64,000 nt of DNA from Billgrantia saliphila (GCF_002930105.1 NZ_PJRN01000009.1:1-64000), one strand, 5' to 3'; positions 33,308-42,134 are shown, counted from the first letter of the stretch. Notes: generated by a model from the sequence alone, not told the origin. Program-made: numbers and translations.

Positions 33308-34264
33308 TCAGGGCTCTTGGCCGTGGCCCGGACGCACCATGGGAGCATCGTACCCAGGCGCTCGGTCTTCGGCCGGGTGCAGTGTGGCTAGCTGGGACGC
33401 GGCGAGGGGATTGCAGACGACCCGCAGCACGCCTCGGCGGGTAAAGGCGGAGACGTTGCTCATGCGCCCCAGCGTTTCGCCATCGGCAGTCAAGGTACGG
33501 TCCTGGCGCAGCTGGATATGGCACTGGGAAGACTGAAGGTGCACCAGAGTATCGTCATGACGCGGCGTATGCCCCATCAGGCGTGTGACGAGAAACGCCA
33601 GCAGCACTCTGAACCAGGAGCGGTGCCGTACCGCCAGCACATCCAGCCGGCCATCGTCGATGCGGGCTTCGGCGATGTGATGGCCGCCGCCGAAGTAGGC
33701 GCCCGAAGCGATGGCGATGGTCAACCAGTGGCCCTCGACGGTCTGACCGTCGCACTCAATACGCCCGGAAAAGCCGCGCTGCAGTTTGGCCCGTTGCGCC
33801 AGGGTAACGAGGTAACTGAAGCGTCCCAGGCGCTGCTTGCGCTCATGCGTGGCCTCGCGGGCGGGCATGGTGCCGAGCCCGATATGGGCGACATTGAGAT
33901 ACAGCCGACCGTTGATCCAGGCCACATCGACGCTGGCGGTATGGTCGGACACTGCCAGATGGCACAGTGCCGCCGGGTCCTCCGGCAGGGCCAGGTTGCG
34001 CGCGAAGTCGTTCGCCGTGCCGGAAGGCAGAACGGCCAGGGTGGCATCGCGCTCGATACAGACCGTGGCCGCCCGCCCGACCGAGCCGTCGCCGCCGGCC
34101 ACTAGCACCCTGTCGCCGGGCTCGACCTCCCGCTCCCAGTCGGTGTCGGCGAGATAGCCCACTCGCAGATGCTCGAGGCCGGCCGCCTCCAGGTGCTCTC
34201 GCCAAAAACGCTCTCCCCGGCGGCCATCGCCGGCGGCGTCATTGACGATCAGCCAATAATTCAT
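33308..34264 (-). CDS. Diacylglycerol/lipid kinase family protein (YegS/DgkB type)
   Basis: Protein of 318 residues. The N-terminal DAGK catalytic domain shows LIVNDAAGDGRRG, VLVAGGDGS (residues 54-61, nucleotide-binding glycines) and VLPSGTANDFARNLALP, the signature of the DagK/YegS/BmrU family. The C-terminal half is the usual beta-sandwich (GYLNVAHIGLG-like segment, FGGGHHIAEARIDDGRLDVL). It phosphorylates diacylglycerol, ceramide-like or phosphatidylglycerol lipids at the membrane surface; the lipid is unresolved. No signal peptide. It is a single gene running leftward. Confidence 0.9.
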   Translation of the reverse strand: MNYWLIVNDAAGDGRRGERFWREHLEAAGLEHLRVGYLADTDWEREVEPGDRVLVAGGDGSVGRAATVCIERDATLAVLPSGTANDFARNLALPEDPAALCHLAVSDHTASVDVAWINGRLYLNVAHIGLGTMPAREATHERKQRLGRFSYLVTLAQRAKLQRGFSGRIECDGQTVEGHWLTIAIASGAYFGGGHHIAEARIDDGRLDVLAVRHRSWFRVLLAFLVTRLMGHTPRHDDTLVHLQSSQCHIQLRQDRTLTADGETLGRMSNVSAFTRRGVLRVVCNPLAASQLATLHPAEDRAPGYDAPMVRPGHGQEP

Positions 34265-34791
34265 GGTGTCTCCCTCACCTGTACGGACTCCTTTCGGTCC
34301 TCTCTCCTCTACCCATTAGCCGGGCGGTTACTGCTCCTAAGGATAGCGAGCTATCGAGCGCTATGCTCGGGCGAACGAAGCGTACCGCCAGACGCCTGCG
34401 TAGGTAGCCGCCCGATCTGGAAGGTGTCATCGTGCGCGCAGCCGACCCGATCGCGGCCGGGCTTTTCCCGCGAGAAGAAAGAACCCCCAGTCGCAGCCGC
34501 CAAAAACAGAAAAAATACCCAATGATCAACGGTATGCAGCCCCGTCTCGAGCATGCTTCAATCATCGATACAGTGACTCGCCGGACCAGGCTGCCCTCCA
34601 TCTCCTTTCGCTACCCCATTTCGCAATGACTCCCTCGTTGGCACGCCATGCGTGCGGCTTCGGGCATGTCATTGTCTGGCAATGGCAGGTCGTGAATGGA
34701 AGGGGGTATCCGATCCGCCAGCGCTTCCTGCCCCGCGCGTCGTCGTGTCGGGGCGACAACCGACCGACGAGAACCGAGCAAGGAGGAGCAC
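34265..34791. other. Intergenic region, no gene seen
   Basis: A 527-base stretch upstream of two divergent genes. Open frames on both strands are short and lack coding character or ribosome sites. The part at 34480-34530 is A-rich. I see no clear hairpin or repeat. Promoters of the lipid-kinase gene and of the MDR gene must lie here. Confidence 0.5.
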
Positions 34792-35964
34792 GTGCCTGCA
34801 GCCAACGCACCCAACGTTCCGGATACCATGGCAGCCATGCTGCTGACCGGACACGGCGACATCGACAAGCTGGTGTACCGCGAAGACGTCGCCACGCCCC
34901 GCCCGGGGAAGGGCGAGGTGCTGGTACGGGTCACCGCCACGGCCAAGAACAACACCGACCGCAAGGCCCGCGAAGGGCTCTATCCGACCAAGGATAAGGG
35001 CGATGTCACGTCCTTCGCCATGGGCGGTGAGCCGACCCTGACCTTTCCGCGCATCCAGGGCGCCGATGTGGCGGGCCGTGTGGTGGCGGTCGGTGAAGGC
35101 GTGGATGCCTCGCGCATCGGCGAGCGCGGCCTGCTCGATTTCAATCTCTACCCCGACGCGCGCCGCGACATCAACCTGACCCCCGACTATTATGGCCACG
35201 GTGCCGACGGCGGCTTTGCCGAGTACATCGCCGTGCCGTCGGATCAGTTCCACCATGTGCCCAATCCGGAACTCGCCGACGCCGAGCTGGCCGCGATGGG
35301 CATGTGCTCCTATCAGACCGCTTACCACATGATGACTTCGGCCAGGGTCGCGGCGGGCGAGCGGGTACTGGTCAGCGGCGCCAGCGGCGGTGTGGGTACC
35401 GCGTTGATCCAGTTGTGCCGTGTGGTGGGCGCGATTCCCTACGCGGTAAGCCAGCCCGACAAGGCGGATGCGCTGCTCGAGCTGGGCGCCGAGGCGGTGA
35501 TCGACCGCGGCGACCTGCCGACCTTCGTCGAGCGCGTGCTCGAAGCCACCGGCGGCGCACCGATCGACGCGGTGCTGGACCTGGTCGGCGGCGAGATGAC
35601 CGATCTGTTCATCGACACCATGATCCAGGACATGAAGGCCCGCACCACCTATCCGCGGCTCTCCATCGCCGGAGCCAGCGGCGGCAACGTCAGCGAGATC
35701 ATGTGGACGCGCATCTACCTCTACCAGGTGCAGATCTTCGGCGTTTCCCACGGCACTCGCGAGGAGGCCGAGCAACTGGTCGAGTGGATTCGCGGCGGCC
35801 AACTGAAGCCGGTGCTGCACGCCGCCTTCAAGCTCTCCGAGCTGCACCGGGCGGAGCGTTATTTCGTCAACCGCGGCAGCAACTTCCTGGGCAAGATCGT
35901 CGTCGTGCCCGACGCCCAGTGGGCTGAGCACGGGGCGCCCTACGCGCTGAAGGAAAACGCATGA
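34792..35964 (+). CDS. MDR-family zinc-less alcohol dehydrogenase / quinone-oxidoreductase-like
   Basis: Protein of 390 residues. GTG at 34792 stands behind a very strong AAGGAGGAG, so the longer frame from 34696 is not used. It is a medium-chain dehydrogenase: GKGEVLVRVTATAKNNTDRKA, GADVAGRVVAVGEGVDAS, and the nucleotide-binding glycines in VLVSGASGGVGTALIQL. The zinc cysteine cluster of alcohol dehydrogenases is missing, as in quinone-oxidoreductase/crotonyl-type reductases using NADPH. It is coupled by an ATGA overlap to a proline-racemase-family gene, so both likely work on the same small substrate, perhaps reducing or oxidising its product. Confidence 0.88.
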   Translation: MPAANAPNVPDTMAAMLLTGHGDIDKLVYREDVATPRPGKGEVLVRVTATAKNNTDRKAREGLYPTKDKGDVTSFAMGGEPTLTFPRIQGADVAGRVVAVGEGVDASRIGERGLLDFNLYPDARRDINLTPDYYGHGADGGFAEYIAVPSDQFHHVPNPELADAELAAMGMCSYQTAYHMMTSARVAAGERVLVSGASGGVGTALIQLCRVVGAIPYAVSQPDKADALLELGAEAVIDRGDLPTFVERVLEATGGAPIDAVLDLVGGEMTDLFIDTMIQDMKARTTYPRLSIAGASGGNVSEIMWTRIYLYQVQIFGVSHGTREEAEQLVEWIRGGQLKPVLHAAFKLSELHRAERYFVNRGSNFLGKIVVVPDAQWAEHGAPYALKENA

Positions 35965-37004
35965 GCCACGAACTCACCCTGCAACTGCTCGACACCCATG
36001 CCGGCGGCGATGTCAGCCGTATCGTGATCGGCGGCATCGACCCGCTGCCCGGCGGTACCGTGCGGGAGCAGATGGAATACCTGGAGAACGACGCCGACGG
36101 TCTGCGCCGGCTGTTGCTCAACGAGCCCTATGGCATCCCCGAAATGTCGGTGGACCTGATCGTGCCGGCCTGCGACCCCAAGGCGCAGATGGGCTACATC
36201 ATCATGGAAGTGATGGGTTATCCGGTCTATTCCGGCTCTAATACCATCTGTACCGCCACGGCGCTGCTCGAAACCGGCCTGGTTCCCAAGCAAGAGGGCC
36301 TTCAGCGCTTCACTCTCGAATCGCCCGCCGGACTGGTGCAGATCGAGGCCAGGGTGGAGAACGGGGTGGTCGAGGCGATCACCTGCGGCGGCCTGCCGAG
36401 CTACATCGACACCCACCGGGCGCGTATCCACGTGCCCGCCGTGGGCGACGTGACCTACAGCATCGCCTACAGCGGCGGTTTCTACGCTCTGGTCGACGCC
36501 GCCGAGCTGGGTTTTTCGCTCAAGCGCGAGGAGGAGCGGGCGCTGTCCGAGTGCGCGTTCCGCATCGTCGAGGCGATCCAGGCTCACAGCGGTTTCTCGC
36601 ACTACACCCTGGGCGACGTGGGGCCGCTGCCGTTCTTGCATTTCATGGGCCCGGTTGAGCAGGTGGCCGACGACTTCTACCGCTCGCGTTCGGCGACCTA
36701 CGTCCACCCGGGCGTGATCTGCCGCAGCACCACCGGTACCGGCACTTCGGCGCGGCTGGCGCTGATGCAGTACGAGGGCTCCATCAAGCCGGGCGACAAG
36801 CTGGAAACCATCTCGCTGCGCGAGACGGGCTTCATCGGTGAGTTCATCGAGGTGCGCGAGGCCGGCGGTGGGCACCAGGTGGTGGAGAATACCATCACTG
36901 GCAAGAGCTACGTGCTCGCCCGCTCGGAGATCGTGGTCAACTGCGAAGACCCGATGGTCGACTGCGGCGGGGTGCACCATATCCTCAGCAGCAGACATCC
37001 GTAA
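35961..37004 (+). CDS. Proline racemase family enzyme with Ser/Thr in place of both catalytic Cys
   Basis: Protein of 347 residues. The fold is that of proline racemase / hydroxyproline epimerase: two symmetrical halves with DTHAGGDVSRIVIGG near the start. Where racemases carry Cys in MCGHG, this protein has YSGSN with Ser91. Where they carry DRSPCGTGTS, it has CRSTTGTGTS with Thr258. A Ser or Cys first residue and Thr second are known in trans-3-hydroxy-L-proline dehydratases, so dehydration rather than epimerisation is likelier. Substrate assignment is inference. It overlaps the MDR reductase stop (ATGA); a pyrroline-carboxylate type product could be passed to that enzyme. Confidence 0.8.
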   Translation: MSHELTLQLLDTHAGGDVSRIVIGGIDPLPGGTVREQMEYLENDADGLRRLLLNEPYGIPEMSVDLIVPACDPKAQMGYIIMEVMGYPVYSGSNTICTATALLETGLVPKQEGLQRFTLESPAGLVQIEARVENGVVEAITCGGLPSYIDTHRARIHVPAVGDVTYSIAYSGGFYALVDAAELGFSLKREEERALSECAFRIVEAIQAHSGFSHYTLGDVGPLPFLHFMGPVEQVADDFYRSRSATYVHPGVICRSTTGTGTSARLALMQYEGSIKPGDKLETISLRETGFIGEFIEVREAGGGHQVVENTITGKSYVLARSEIVVNCEDPMVDCGGVHHILSSRHP

Positions 37005-37020
37005 GCATGGTCCTTGCGGC

Positions 37021-38046
37021 TCAGTCGTAGCGCCGTCGCCACTGCTTGACGGCGATCTGCTCCTTGACCAGCTCGAGCATATCGACGAGCACCTGTTCGG
37101 TCACCCGATCGGTGTGCTTGTCGACCTGCACCCAGGTATCGAAGCCGCTCTCGGTGAGGCGCTCCAGCAGCGCCTTGAACTCCGGTGAGCGCAGACCCGC
37201 CATCGCTTCGTTGACCAGCCGACAGGCCAGTTCGGCGAGGCTCGATTCCATCCCGCGCGAGACCAGCTCGCCCATGGGTAGGCGCCTCAGGCGCCGCATC
37301 TCCTGGCTGTCCGCCACGGTGCGACCGACCAACGCGCTGACGTAGCGCATCGCGTCGTCGCGGTTGCGCTCATAGGCGCTGCCGGCCATCTCCTCCAGGC
37401 GGGTGGTGATCTCCTGGACCAACTGCTGCTTGCGCGGCATCACCACTCGATCGATGACCCGGGTCGAGAGTGAGTCGCCGGAACGGATCTGCTCCTGCAT
37501 GTTGCCGAGCAGGCGAATCGCCACGCGATCGGAGAGTTCCTCCATCAGGATGTCGTAGTACTTGGCGTAGATCGCGTAGAGCTGCCAGCGGCGGACGTCG
37601 ATCAGGCCCAGGCGCTGCAACCGGAAGAGCAGCGAGAAGACGCGCAGCACGCGCAGCAGGCGAAAACCGCTCAGCGGGATGCAGCCCAGCACGTCGTACC
37701 AGTGCACAAAAGGATAGAAGAACCAGCGATGATAGCGCCGCTCGGCGATCGCCGCCGCCCACCCCAGCAGCACGTCGAGCACGAAGACCGCGACGAACGC
37801 CAGATCGATGGCGATGAAATTGTCGTGCACATAGCGATCGTAGGTAGCGTGCAGGCCCGGTGCCAGGGCGGCGAAGGCGTCGTTGAGGGGCGGCAGCAGG
37901 AACAGGCTATCGAACAGCAGCAGCGCCAGGTTGGCCATTACCAGCACGATTACCAGCAGATCCCACGCGAGATGCAGGCGCTCCAGGCCAGGGGGCAGGG
38001 TGCGTGAGACTTTCGGCGATGGCATTGACTCTTCCCGGTTCGGCAT
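37021..38046 (-). CDS. Voltage-sensor-like membrane protein without a pore domain
   Basis: Protein of 341 residues. About four membrane segments lie in the first 145 residues: 28-48, 76-98, 108-124 and a fourth, basic one with arginines at 129, 132 and 135 and more at 142 and 145. That spacing of three is the S4 voltage-sensor pattern of ion-transporter proteins. No S5-P-S6 pore and no selectivity filter (such as TVGYG) follow. Instead the remaining 190 residues are a cytoplasmic, helical, charged domain. It is commonly labelled ion transporter; it could be a regulatory or proton-conducting voltage sensor. It faces the proline-racemase gene tail-to-tail (17 bases). Confidence 0.75.
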   Translation of the reverse strand: MPNREESMPSPKVSRTLPPGLERLHLAWDLLVIVLVMANLALLLFDSLFLLPPLNDAFAALAPGLHATYDRYVHDNFIAIDLAFVAVFVLDVLLGWAAAIAERRYHRWFFYPFVHWYDVLGCIPLSGFRLLRVLRVFSLLFRLQRLGLIDVRRWQLYAIYAKYYDILMEELSDRVAIRLLGNMQEQIRSGDSLSTRVIDRVVMPRKQQLVQEITTRLEEMAGSAYERNRDDAMRYVSALVGRTVADSQEMRRLRRLPMGELVSRGMESSLAELACRLVNEAMAGLRSPEFKALLERLTESGFDTWVQVDKHTDRVTEQVLVDMLELVKEQIAVKQWRRRYD

Positions 38047-38077
38047 ACGTCTCCTTAGCCTAGCAGCCGCCCGTTAT

Positions 38078-38491
38078 TTAGATCTTCACCTTGCCGCGCA
38101 TGGCCTTGGTCTGTCCCTTCTGCGTCTTGCGATCCACGCGCTTGCGCTGCGAAGAGCGGGTCGGCTTGGTGGGCTTGCGTGCCTTGCGCGTCTTCGCCGC
38201 TTCCTGGATCAGTGCCTTCAGACGCTGCAGGGCGTCCTCGCGGTTGAGTTCCAGGGTGCGGTGACTCTGCGCCTTGATCACTACGATCCCCTCCTTGCTG
38301 ATGCGCTGATCGCGCAGCGTCAGTAGCCGCTCCTTGTAGAAGGGCGGCAGGCTGGAGTTGGGAATGTCGAAGCGCAGGTGCACCGCGGAGGCCACCTTGT
38401 TGACGTTCTGGCCGCCCGCCCCCTGGGCGCGGATCTGGCTGATCTCGATCTCGTGGTCGGGCAGTTCCACGTTGTTGGAGATGCGCAGCAT
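38078..38491 (-). CDS. arfB: Alternative ribosome-rescue factor / peptidyl-tRNA hydrolase ArfB
   Basis: Protein of 137 residues starting MLRISNNVELPDHEIE at 38491 (GAGG upstream; ORF extends 17 codons further). The class-I release-factor domain has the catalytic GGQ at residues 26-28 (RAQGAGGQNVNKV). The C-terminal tail is strongly basic (KTRKARKPTKPTRSSQRKR) and inserts in the empty mRNA channel of stalled ribosomes. It hydrolyses peptidyl-tRNA to free ribosomes on non-stop mRNAs. E. coli has YaeJ of similar size. It lies just beyond the voltage-sensor gene in the same direction. Confidence 0.95.
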   Translation of the reverse strand: MLRISNNVELPDHEIEISQIRAQGAGGQNVNKVASAVHLRFDIPNSSLPPFYKERLLTLRDQRISKEGIVVIKAQSHRTLELNREDALQRLKALIQEAAKTRKARKPTKPTRSSQRKRVDRKTQKGQTKAMRGKVKI

Positions 38492-38650
38492 ATCGGCCTC
38501 GTGCAACGTGATGGATTCATTCAGGCAGCGACAGGCTAGCACAGCCGACCCGCGGGGCGCCCATGCTTGGAGGCACGCGCAGGCGTGAGCTAGGCTGTTG
38601 AGCGATTTCCCACGACTTTATCCCGACCGTCTCACTGCAGCGAGGGGCTC

Positions 38651-39283
38651 ATGACCACACTGGTAATCGGCGCCAACGGCCAGATAGGCCGGCAGTTCTG
38701 CGAACTGGCCGAAACGGCGGCCCTGCCCATCCGAGCGATGATCCGCGATTCCGGCCAGCGAGACTGGTTCGAAGAGCGCGGCATCGGCACGGTGGTCGCC
38801 GATCTCGAAGGCGAGCTGCGCCACGCCTTCGACGGCTGCGACCAGGTTATCTTCACCGCCGGTTCGGGGCCGCATACCGGCCCCGACAAGACCCTGATGA
38901 TCGATCTCTTCGGTGCCATCCGTGCCATCGACCTGGCCTGCGAGCGCGGCCTGTCGCGCTTCCTGATGGTCAGCGCCATGCGCGCCGAGAATCCGCTCGA
39001 GGCGCCCGAAAAGCTGCGCCCCTACATGGCCGCGAAATATGCCGCCGATGCCCACCTGCGCGCTTCGGCGGTACCCCACGTGATCCTCAAGCCGGGACGA
39101 TTGATCGATGGACCCGCCAGCCAGCAGGTCGCCACTTCGCTGACGGAGACCGGCGGCGAGAACAGCGTATCGCGTGCCAATGTCGCCTATGCGCTGCGGC
39201 ATCTGGTGCAGTCGCGCGACCTCCTCAATCGCGAATTCGTGCTGCTCGACGGCGAACGGCCGATCGCCGAAGCGCTCCGCTAG
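38651..39283 (+). CDS. NAD(P)-binding SDR-like oxidoreductase
   Basis: Protein of 210 residues. It begins with the Rossmann motif VIGANGQIGRQF and continues with DQVIFTAGSGPHTGPDKTLM and a GLSRFLMVSAMR strand, the pattern of the atypical SDR subgroup (YwnB/YtfG-like NAD(P)H-binding). The catalytic tyrosine-lysine pair is not in the classical YxxxK spacing (MAAKYAADAHLRAS), and such proteins often act as NADPH-dependent quinone or redox sensors. No substrate can be named. It is a single gene beginning just after arfB's divergent start and ending before the LysR gene. Confidence 0.82.
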   Translation: MTTLVIGANGQIGRQFCELAETAALPIRAMIRDSGQRDWFEERGIGTVVADLEGELRHAFDGCDQVIFTAGSGPHTGPDKTLMIDLFGAIRAIDLACERGLSRFLMVSAMRAENPLEAPEKLRPYMAAKYAADAHLRASAVPHVILKPGRLIDGPASQQVATSLTETGGENSVSRANVAYALRHLVQSRDLLNREFVLLDGERPIAEALR

Positions 39284-39319
39284 GTTGCTCCCTCGCAGCC
39301 GGTGGCGGTGCGACGTGGG

Positions 39320-40219
39320 TCAGCCTTGGGCGGTATCGCCATAGGCCAACTGTATTTCCGACAGCAGCCAGTCGTGAAAGGACTGCATGGTCGGCGTCGG
39401 AGGACGCGATTTAAGTCGCGTGAGCCAATAGCTGCCGAGCGAGGCGTAGATATCGAAGGGCTGCACGACGAGCCCTTCGCCGAGCTGGCGAGCGAACATG
39501 CGCGGCGGTGCCAGTGCGACCCCGGCCCCCTGAGTGGCCGCTTCCATCATCGCCAGCGAGGAATCGAAGACGATGGCATGCGTCCGCGCCGGCGGGCGCG
39601 CCACGCCGGCTGCGGTGAACCATTGCGTCCATTCGTTCTCGCGGTAGGAGCGCAGCAGGGTATGGTGCATGAGGTCCGCCGGGGTGCGCAGCCGGTTGGC
39701 GATGTGCGGTGCACACAGCGCCGACAGGGGCGCCTGAAACAGACGGGTCGCCTCTAGGCCGTGCCAGGCGCCATCGCCGAATCGAATCGTGTAGTCCAGC
39801 CCCTCGGTGGCCTGGTCGATCCGGTTGTTATGTGTCGACAGGCGAATCTCGATCAGCGGGTGCTCGGCCTGGAAGCGCGCCAGGCGCGGCAGCAGCCAGC
39901 CCACCGCGAAGGTGCCGACCGTGCCCACGTTGAGAATGTCCCGGACCTGGCCGCCTTCGAGACGCTCCAGCATGTCCGCGATCCGATCGAAGGCGTCGCG
40001 CAGTATCGGCAGTAGCGCCTCGCCTTCGGTCGTGATCATCAGCCCGCGGGGCAGGCGCTTGAACAGCACCACGTCGAGGCGTTGCTCCAGCAGCTTGACC
40101 TGGTGGGAAATCGCCGCCTGGGTCACGTTCAGCTCATCGGCGGCGCGCGTGAAGCTCAGATGGCGGGCCGAGGCCTCGAAGGCACGCAGGGCGTTGAGCG
40201 GCAGGTAGGGTCGGGTCAT
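39320..40219 (-). CDS. LysR-family transcriptional regulator
   Basis: Protein of 299 residues from ATG at 40219. Its helix-turn-helix (LNALRAFEASARHLSFTRAADELNVTQAAISHQVKLLEQRL) and its effector domain (VGTVGTFAVGWLLPRLARFQAEHP) follow the GcvA/AmpR branch of LysR proteins. It is divergent from a class D beta-lactamase gene over 128 bases, the same architecture as ampR-ampC, so it probably controls that gene and itself. The palindrome TAACT-c-AGTTA lies seven bases upstream of its start. The effector is unknown; muropeptides are a guess based on AmpR only. Confidence 0.92.
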   Translation of the reverse strand: MTRPYLPLNALRAFEASARHLSFTRAADELNVTQAAISHQVKLLEQRLDVVLFKRLPRGLMITTEGEALLPILRDAFDRIADMLERLEGGQVRDILNVGTVGTFAVGWLLPRLARFQAEHPLIEIRLSTHNNRIDQATEGLDYTIRFGDGAWHGLEATRLFQAPLSALCAPHIANRLRTPADLMHHTLLRSYRENEWTQWFTAAGVARPPARTHAIVFDSSLAMMEAATQGAGVALAPPRMFARQLGEGLVVQPFDIYASLGSYWLTRLKSRPPTPTMQSFHDWLLSEIQLAYGDTAQG

Positions 40220-40347
40220 AAGCCCTAACTCAGTTAATGGCTCGGCCAAGATAACATGGTTTGTGAGCCCCGGCAGCGTACCGCTAATCTCCCATCCGAC
40301 GCGTCGCTTACCCCAATCACGACAACCCAAGACGAACGGATGGAACC
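40220..40347. promoter_or_regulatory. LysR / beta-lactamase divergent control region with palindrome
   Basis: Short 128-base region. A perfect palindrome TAACT-c-AGTTA occupies 40226-40236. LysR proteins bind T-N11-A dyads, so this is a candidate operator, placed where it would also cover the regulator's own leader. No clear -10/-35 for the lactamase gene is seen. Confidence 0.5.
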
Positions 40348-41181
40348 ATGACCCTAAAATCCTTGAGGCTGAAATCCTTGTGGCAAGGAGCGCTGGCCGG
40401 TGCCGCGCTGCTGGCCCTCGTACCTCTGAGCGCTGCGGCCGAGGACTGGCAGGAGCGCGCCGACTGGCGCGAGATTTTTCGCGCCAACGAGGCCAGCGGC
40501 ACCCTGCTGGTGGTCGACAAGCGCGAAGGCGGCCAGGGCGTCCTGGTACACGACGAAGAGCGCGCCCGGGAGCGCTTCGTGCCGGCCTCGACCTTCAAGA
40601 TCCCCCATACCCTCTTCGTCCTGGATGCCGGCGTGGTGGAGGATGAATTCCAGGTTTTCCCCTGGGATGGCGTCGAGCGCGATTTTCCCCAGTGGAACGG
40701 CGACCACGACCTGCGCTCGGGCATGCGCAACTCGGTAGTGTGGCTCTATCAACAGTTCGCTCGGGAACTGGGTGAGGAGAACGAACGCCGCTACCTGGAG
40801 GCGATCGACTACGGCAACGCCGACATCGGTGAAGAACTGGAGCACTTTTGGCTGGAAGAAGGCATGCTGGCGATCTCCGCCGAGGAGCAGATCGAATTTC
40901 TCGAGCGGCTCTATCGCAACGAGCTGCCGTTCGACGAGGCCGACCAGCGGCTGGTCAAGGACTTGATGATCACCGCCGCCGGCAGCGATTGGATTCTGCG
41001 CGGCAAGACCGGCTGGAGCGGCCAGCTCGGCTGGTGGGTGGGCTGGGTCGAGCGGCCGACCGGCCCGGTGTTCTTCGCCCTCAACATGGATACGCCCAAC
41101 CGCCTGGCCGATCTGCCCAAGCGCCAACAAATCGTCAGTGAGGCGCTGCGCACCCTCGAGGCGCTGCCGCCCGAGGCATGA
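40348..41181 (+). CDS. Class D beta-lactamase (OXA-type)
   Basis: Protein of 277 residues with signal peptide (LAGAALLALVPLSAAAED). All class D landmarks are visible: STFK at residues 81-84 with nucleophile Ser81 and the carbamylatable Lys84, SVV at 129-131, YGN at 155-157, a Trp in FWLEEGMLAISAEEQ and KTGWSG at 220-225. It should open the beta-lactam ring in the periplasm. The spectrum cannot be inferred from sequence. It is paired with the divergent LysR gene. Base composition and context look chromosomal rather than recently acquired: no integron, IS or resistance neighbour is present. Confidence 0.95.
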   Translation: MTLKSLRLKSLWQGALAGAALLALVPLSAAAEDWQERADWREIFRANEASGTLLVVDKREGGQGVLVHDEERARERFVPASTFKIPHTLFVLDAGVVEDEFQVFPWDGVERDFPQWNGDHDLRSGMRNSVVWLYQQFARELGEENERRYLEAIDYGNADIGEELEHFWLEEGMLAISAEEQIEFLERLYRNELPFDEADQRLVKDLMITAAGSDWILRGKTGWSGQLGWWVGWVERPTGPVFFALNMDTPNRLADLPKRQQIVSEALRTLEALPPEA

Positions 41182-41186
41182 TCGTC

Positions 41187-41230
41187 GCGCGACTCCCGGC
41201 CGAGCGCTTCGGGTTGGCCGGGAGTCGCGC
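41187..41230. terminator. Strong hairpin between the beta-lactamase and cytochrome genes
   Basis: Perfect 15-base arms (41187-41201 and 41216-41230) around a 14-base loop, very GC-rich, in the space between two converging stops. On the plus strand a TTCGCTTCT stretch follows. It is a likely bidirectional terminator. Confidence 0.75.
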
Positions 41231-41237
41231 TTCGCTT

Positions 41238-42134
41238 CTACTCCAGCGTCTCGAGGTAGGACGCCATATCCATGGCGTCCTGCTGCGTCACATCCAGGTC
41301 CGGCATGGCCGTGAGCGGGTCGACTTCGGTGGGATGGCGAAGCCACTGCACCATGTTGTCGAAGGTATTGGGCAGTACCCCGGCAATATAGCGACGCCCG
41401 CCGATGCCTTCGAGCGGCGGGCCGACGTCGGCATGCGGCCCGACCGTGCCCGGAATCCTGTGACAGGCGATGCAGGCATAGCCGTACAGCGCCAGCTTAC
41501 CCCGCTCGGGGTCGGGCACCGCGGCGGCACGTGCCGGAGCGGGAGCGCTCGCGGTCGTTACGTCGCGAGTCGGTTCGCGCTCCTCGCCACCACCCATCGT
41601 CCGGTAATCGGCCGGGGACATTTCGGGCATCTGCGTGATGAAGGCGACGATGTCCCAGATCTGATCGTCGGTGAACTTGAACTGCCAGCTCGGCATGCCG
41701 GTCATCTTGATGCCGTGCTTGATGGGCCAGAAGATCTCGGCGGCGTCCTTGGTTTTTGCCGTATGCGCCAGGTTGGGCGGCACCGGCGTCATGCCCTTGC
41801 CTACGTCGTCGCGGCCCACCCCGGGCGCGCCATGGCACTGCACGCACTTGCGCTGGTAGATAAGCCGGCCCTGCTCGGCCATGTCCGGAGTCAACGACGG
41901 TGGCTCGATCTCCTCGGCCCGCTGGCGTATGGAGCGGTCCAGCGCCAGGTTGAGGATGGTGAAAACGGGCTCGGTATGCTGCTGCAGCGCCGAGACGTTG
42001 TACGCGCCCCAATAGACGAAGCCGGCCGCGCCTACTCCCATGGCGACGACCAGCGCCGCGATGGCTATGCCGACATGGATCTCGATCCGCTTGCGGATCT
42101 TCTGGACTGAATCTTGGCGATCCTGATTATTCAT
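41238..42134 (-). CDS. Membrane-anchored diheme cytochrome c of the oxidase cluster
   Basis: Protein of 298 residues. A single N-terminal helix (IAIAALVVAMGVGAAGFVYW) anchors two cytochrome-c domains with CVQCH at residues 97-101 and CIACH at 221-225, each with later Met candidates (MTGMPSW; TAMPDLD). The domains are joined by an Ala/Pro linker. It likely brings electrons to the caa3 oxidase encoded upstream in the same operon. It is the last gene of the leftward cluster, and its start overlaps the preceding cytochrome gene (ATGA). No catalytic enzyme partner other than the oxidase is near. Confidence 0.9.
   Translation of the reverse strand: MNNQDRQDSVQKIRKRIEIHVGIAIAALVVAMGVGAAGFVYWGAYNVSALQQHTEPVFTILNLALDRSIRQRAEEIEPPSLTPDMAEQGRLIYQRKCVQCHGAPGVGRDDVGKGMTPVPPNLAHTAKTKDAAEIFWPIKHGIKMTGMPSWQFKFTDDQIWDIVAFITQMPEMSPADYRTMGGGEEREPTRDVTTASAPAPARAAAVPDPERGKLALYGYACIACHRIPGTVGPHADVGPPLEGIGGRRYIAGVLPNTFDNMVQWLRHPTEVDPLTAMPDLDVTQQDAMDMASYLETLE

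Noticed and set aside
34275-34601. A small minus-strand membrane protein, possibly a symporter fragment
   Set aside because: Only one hydrophobic stretch is similar, no ribosome site or continuous match exists, and the residues after it are not protein-like.
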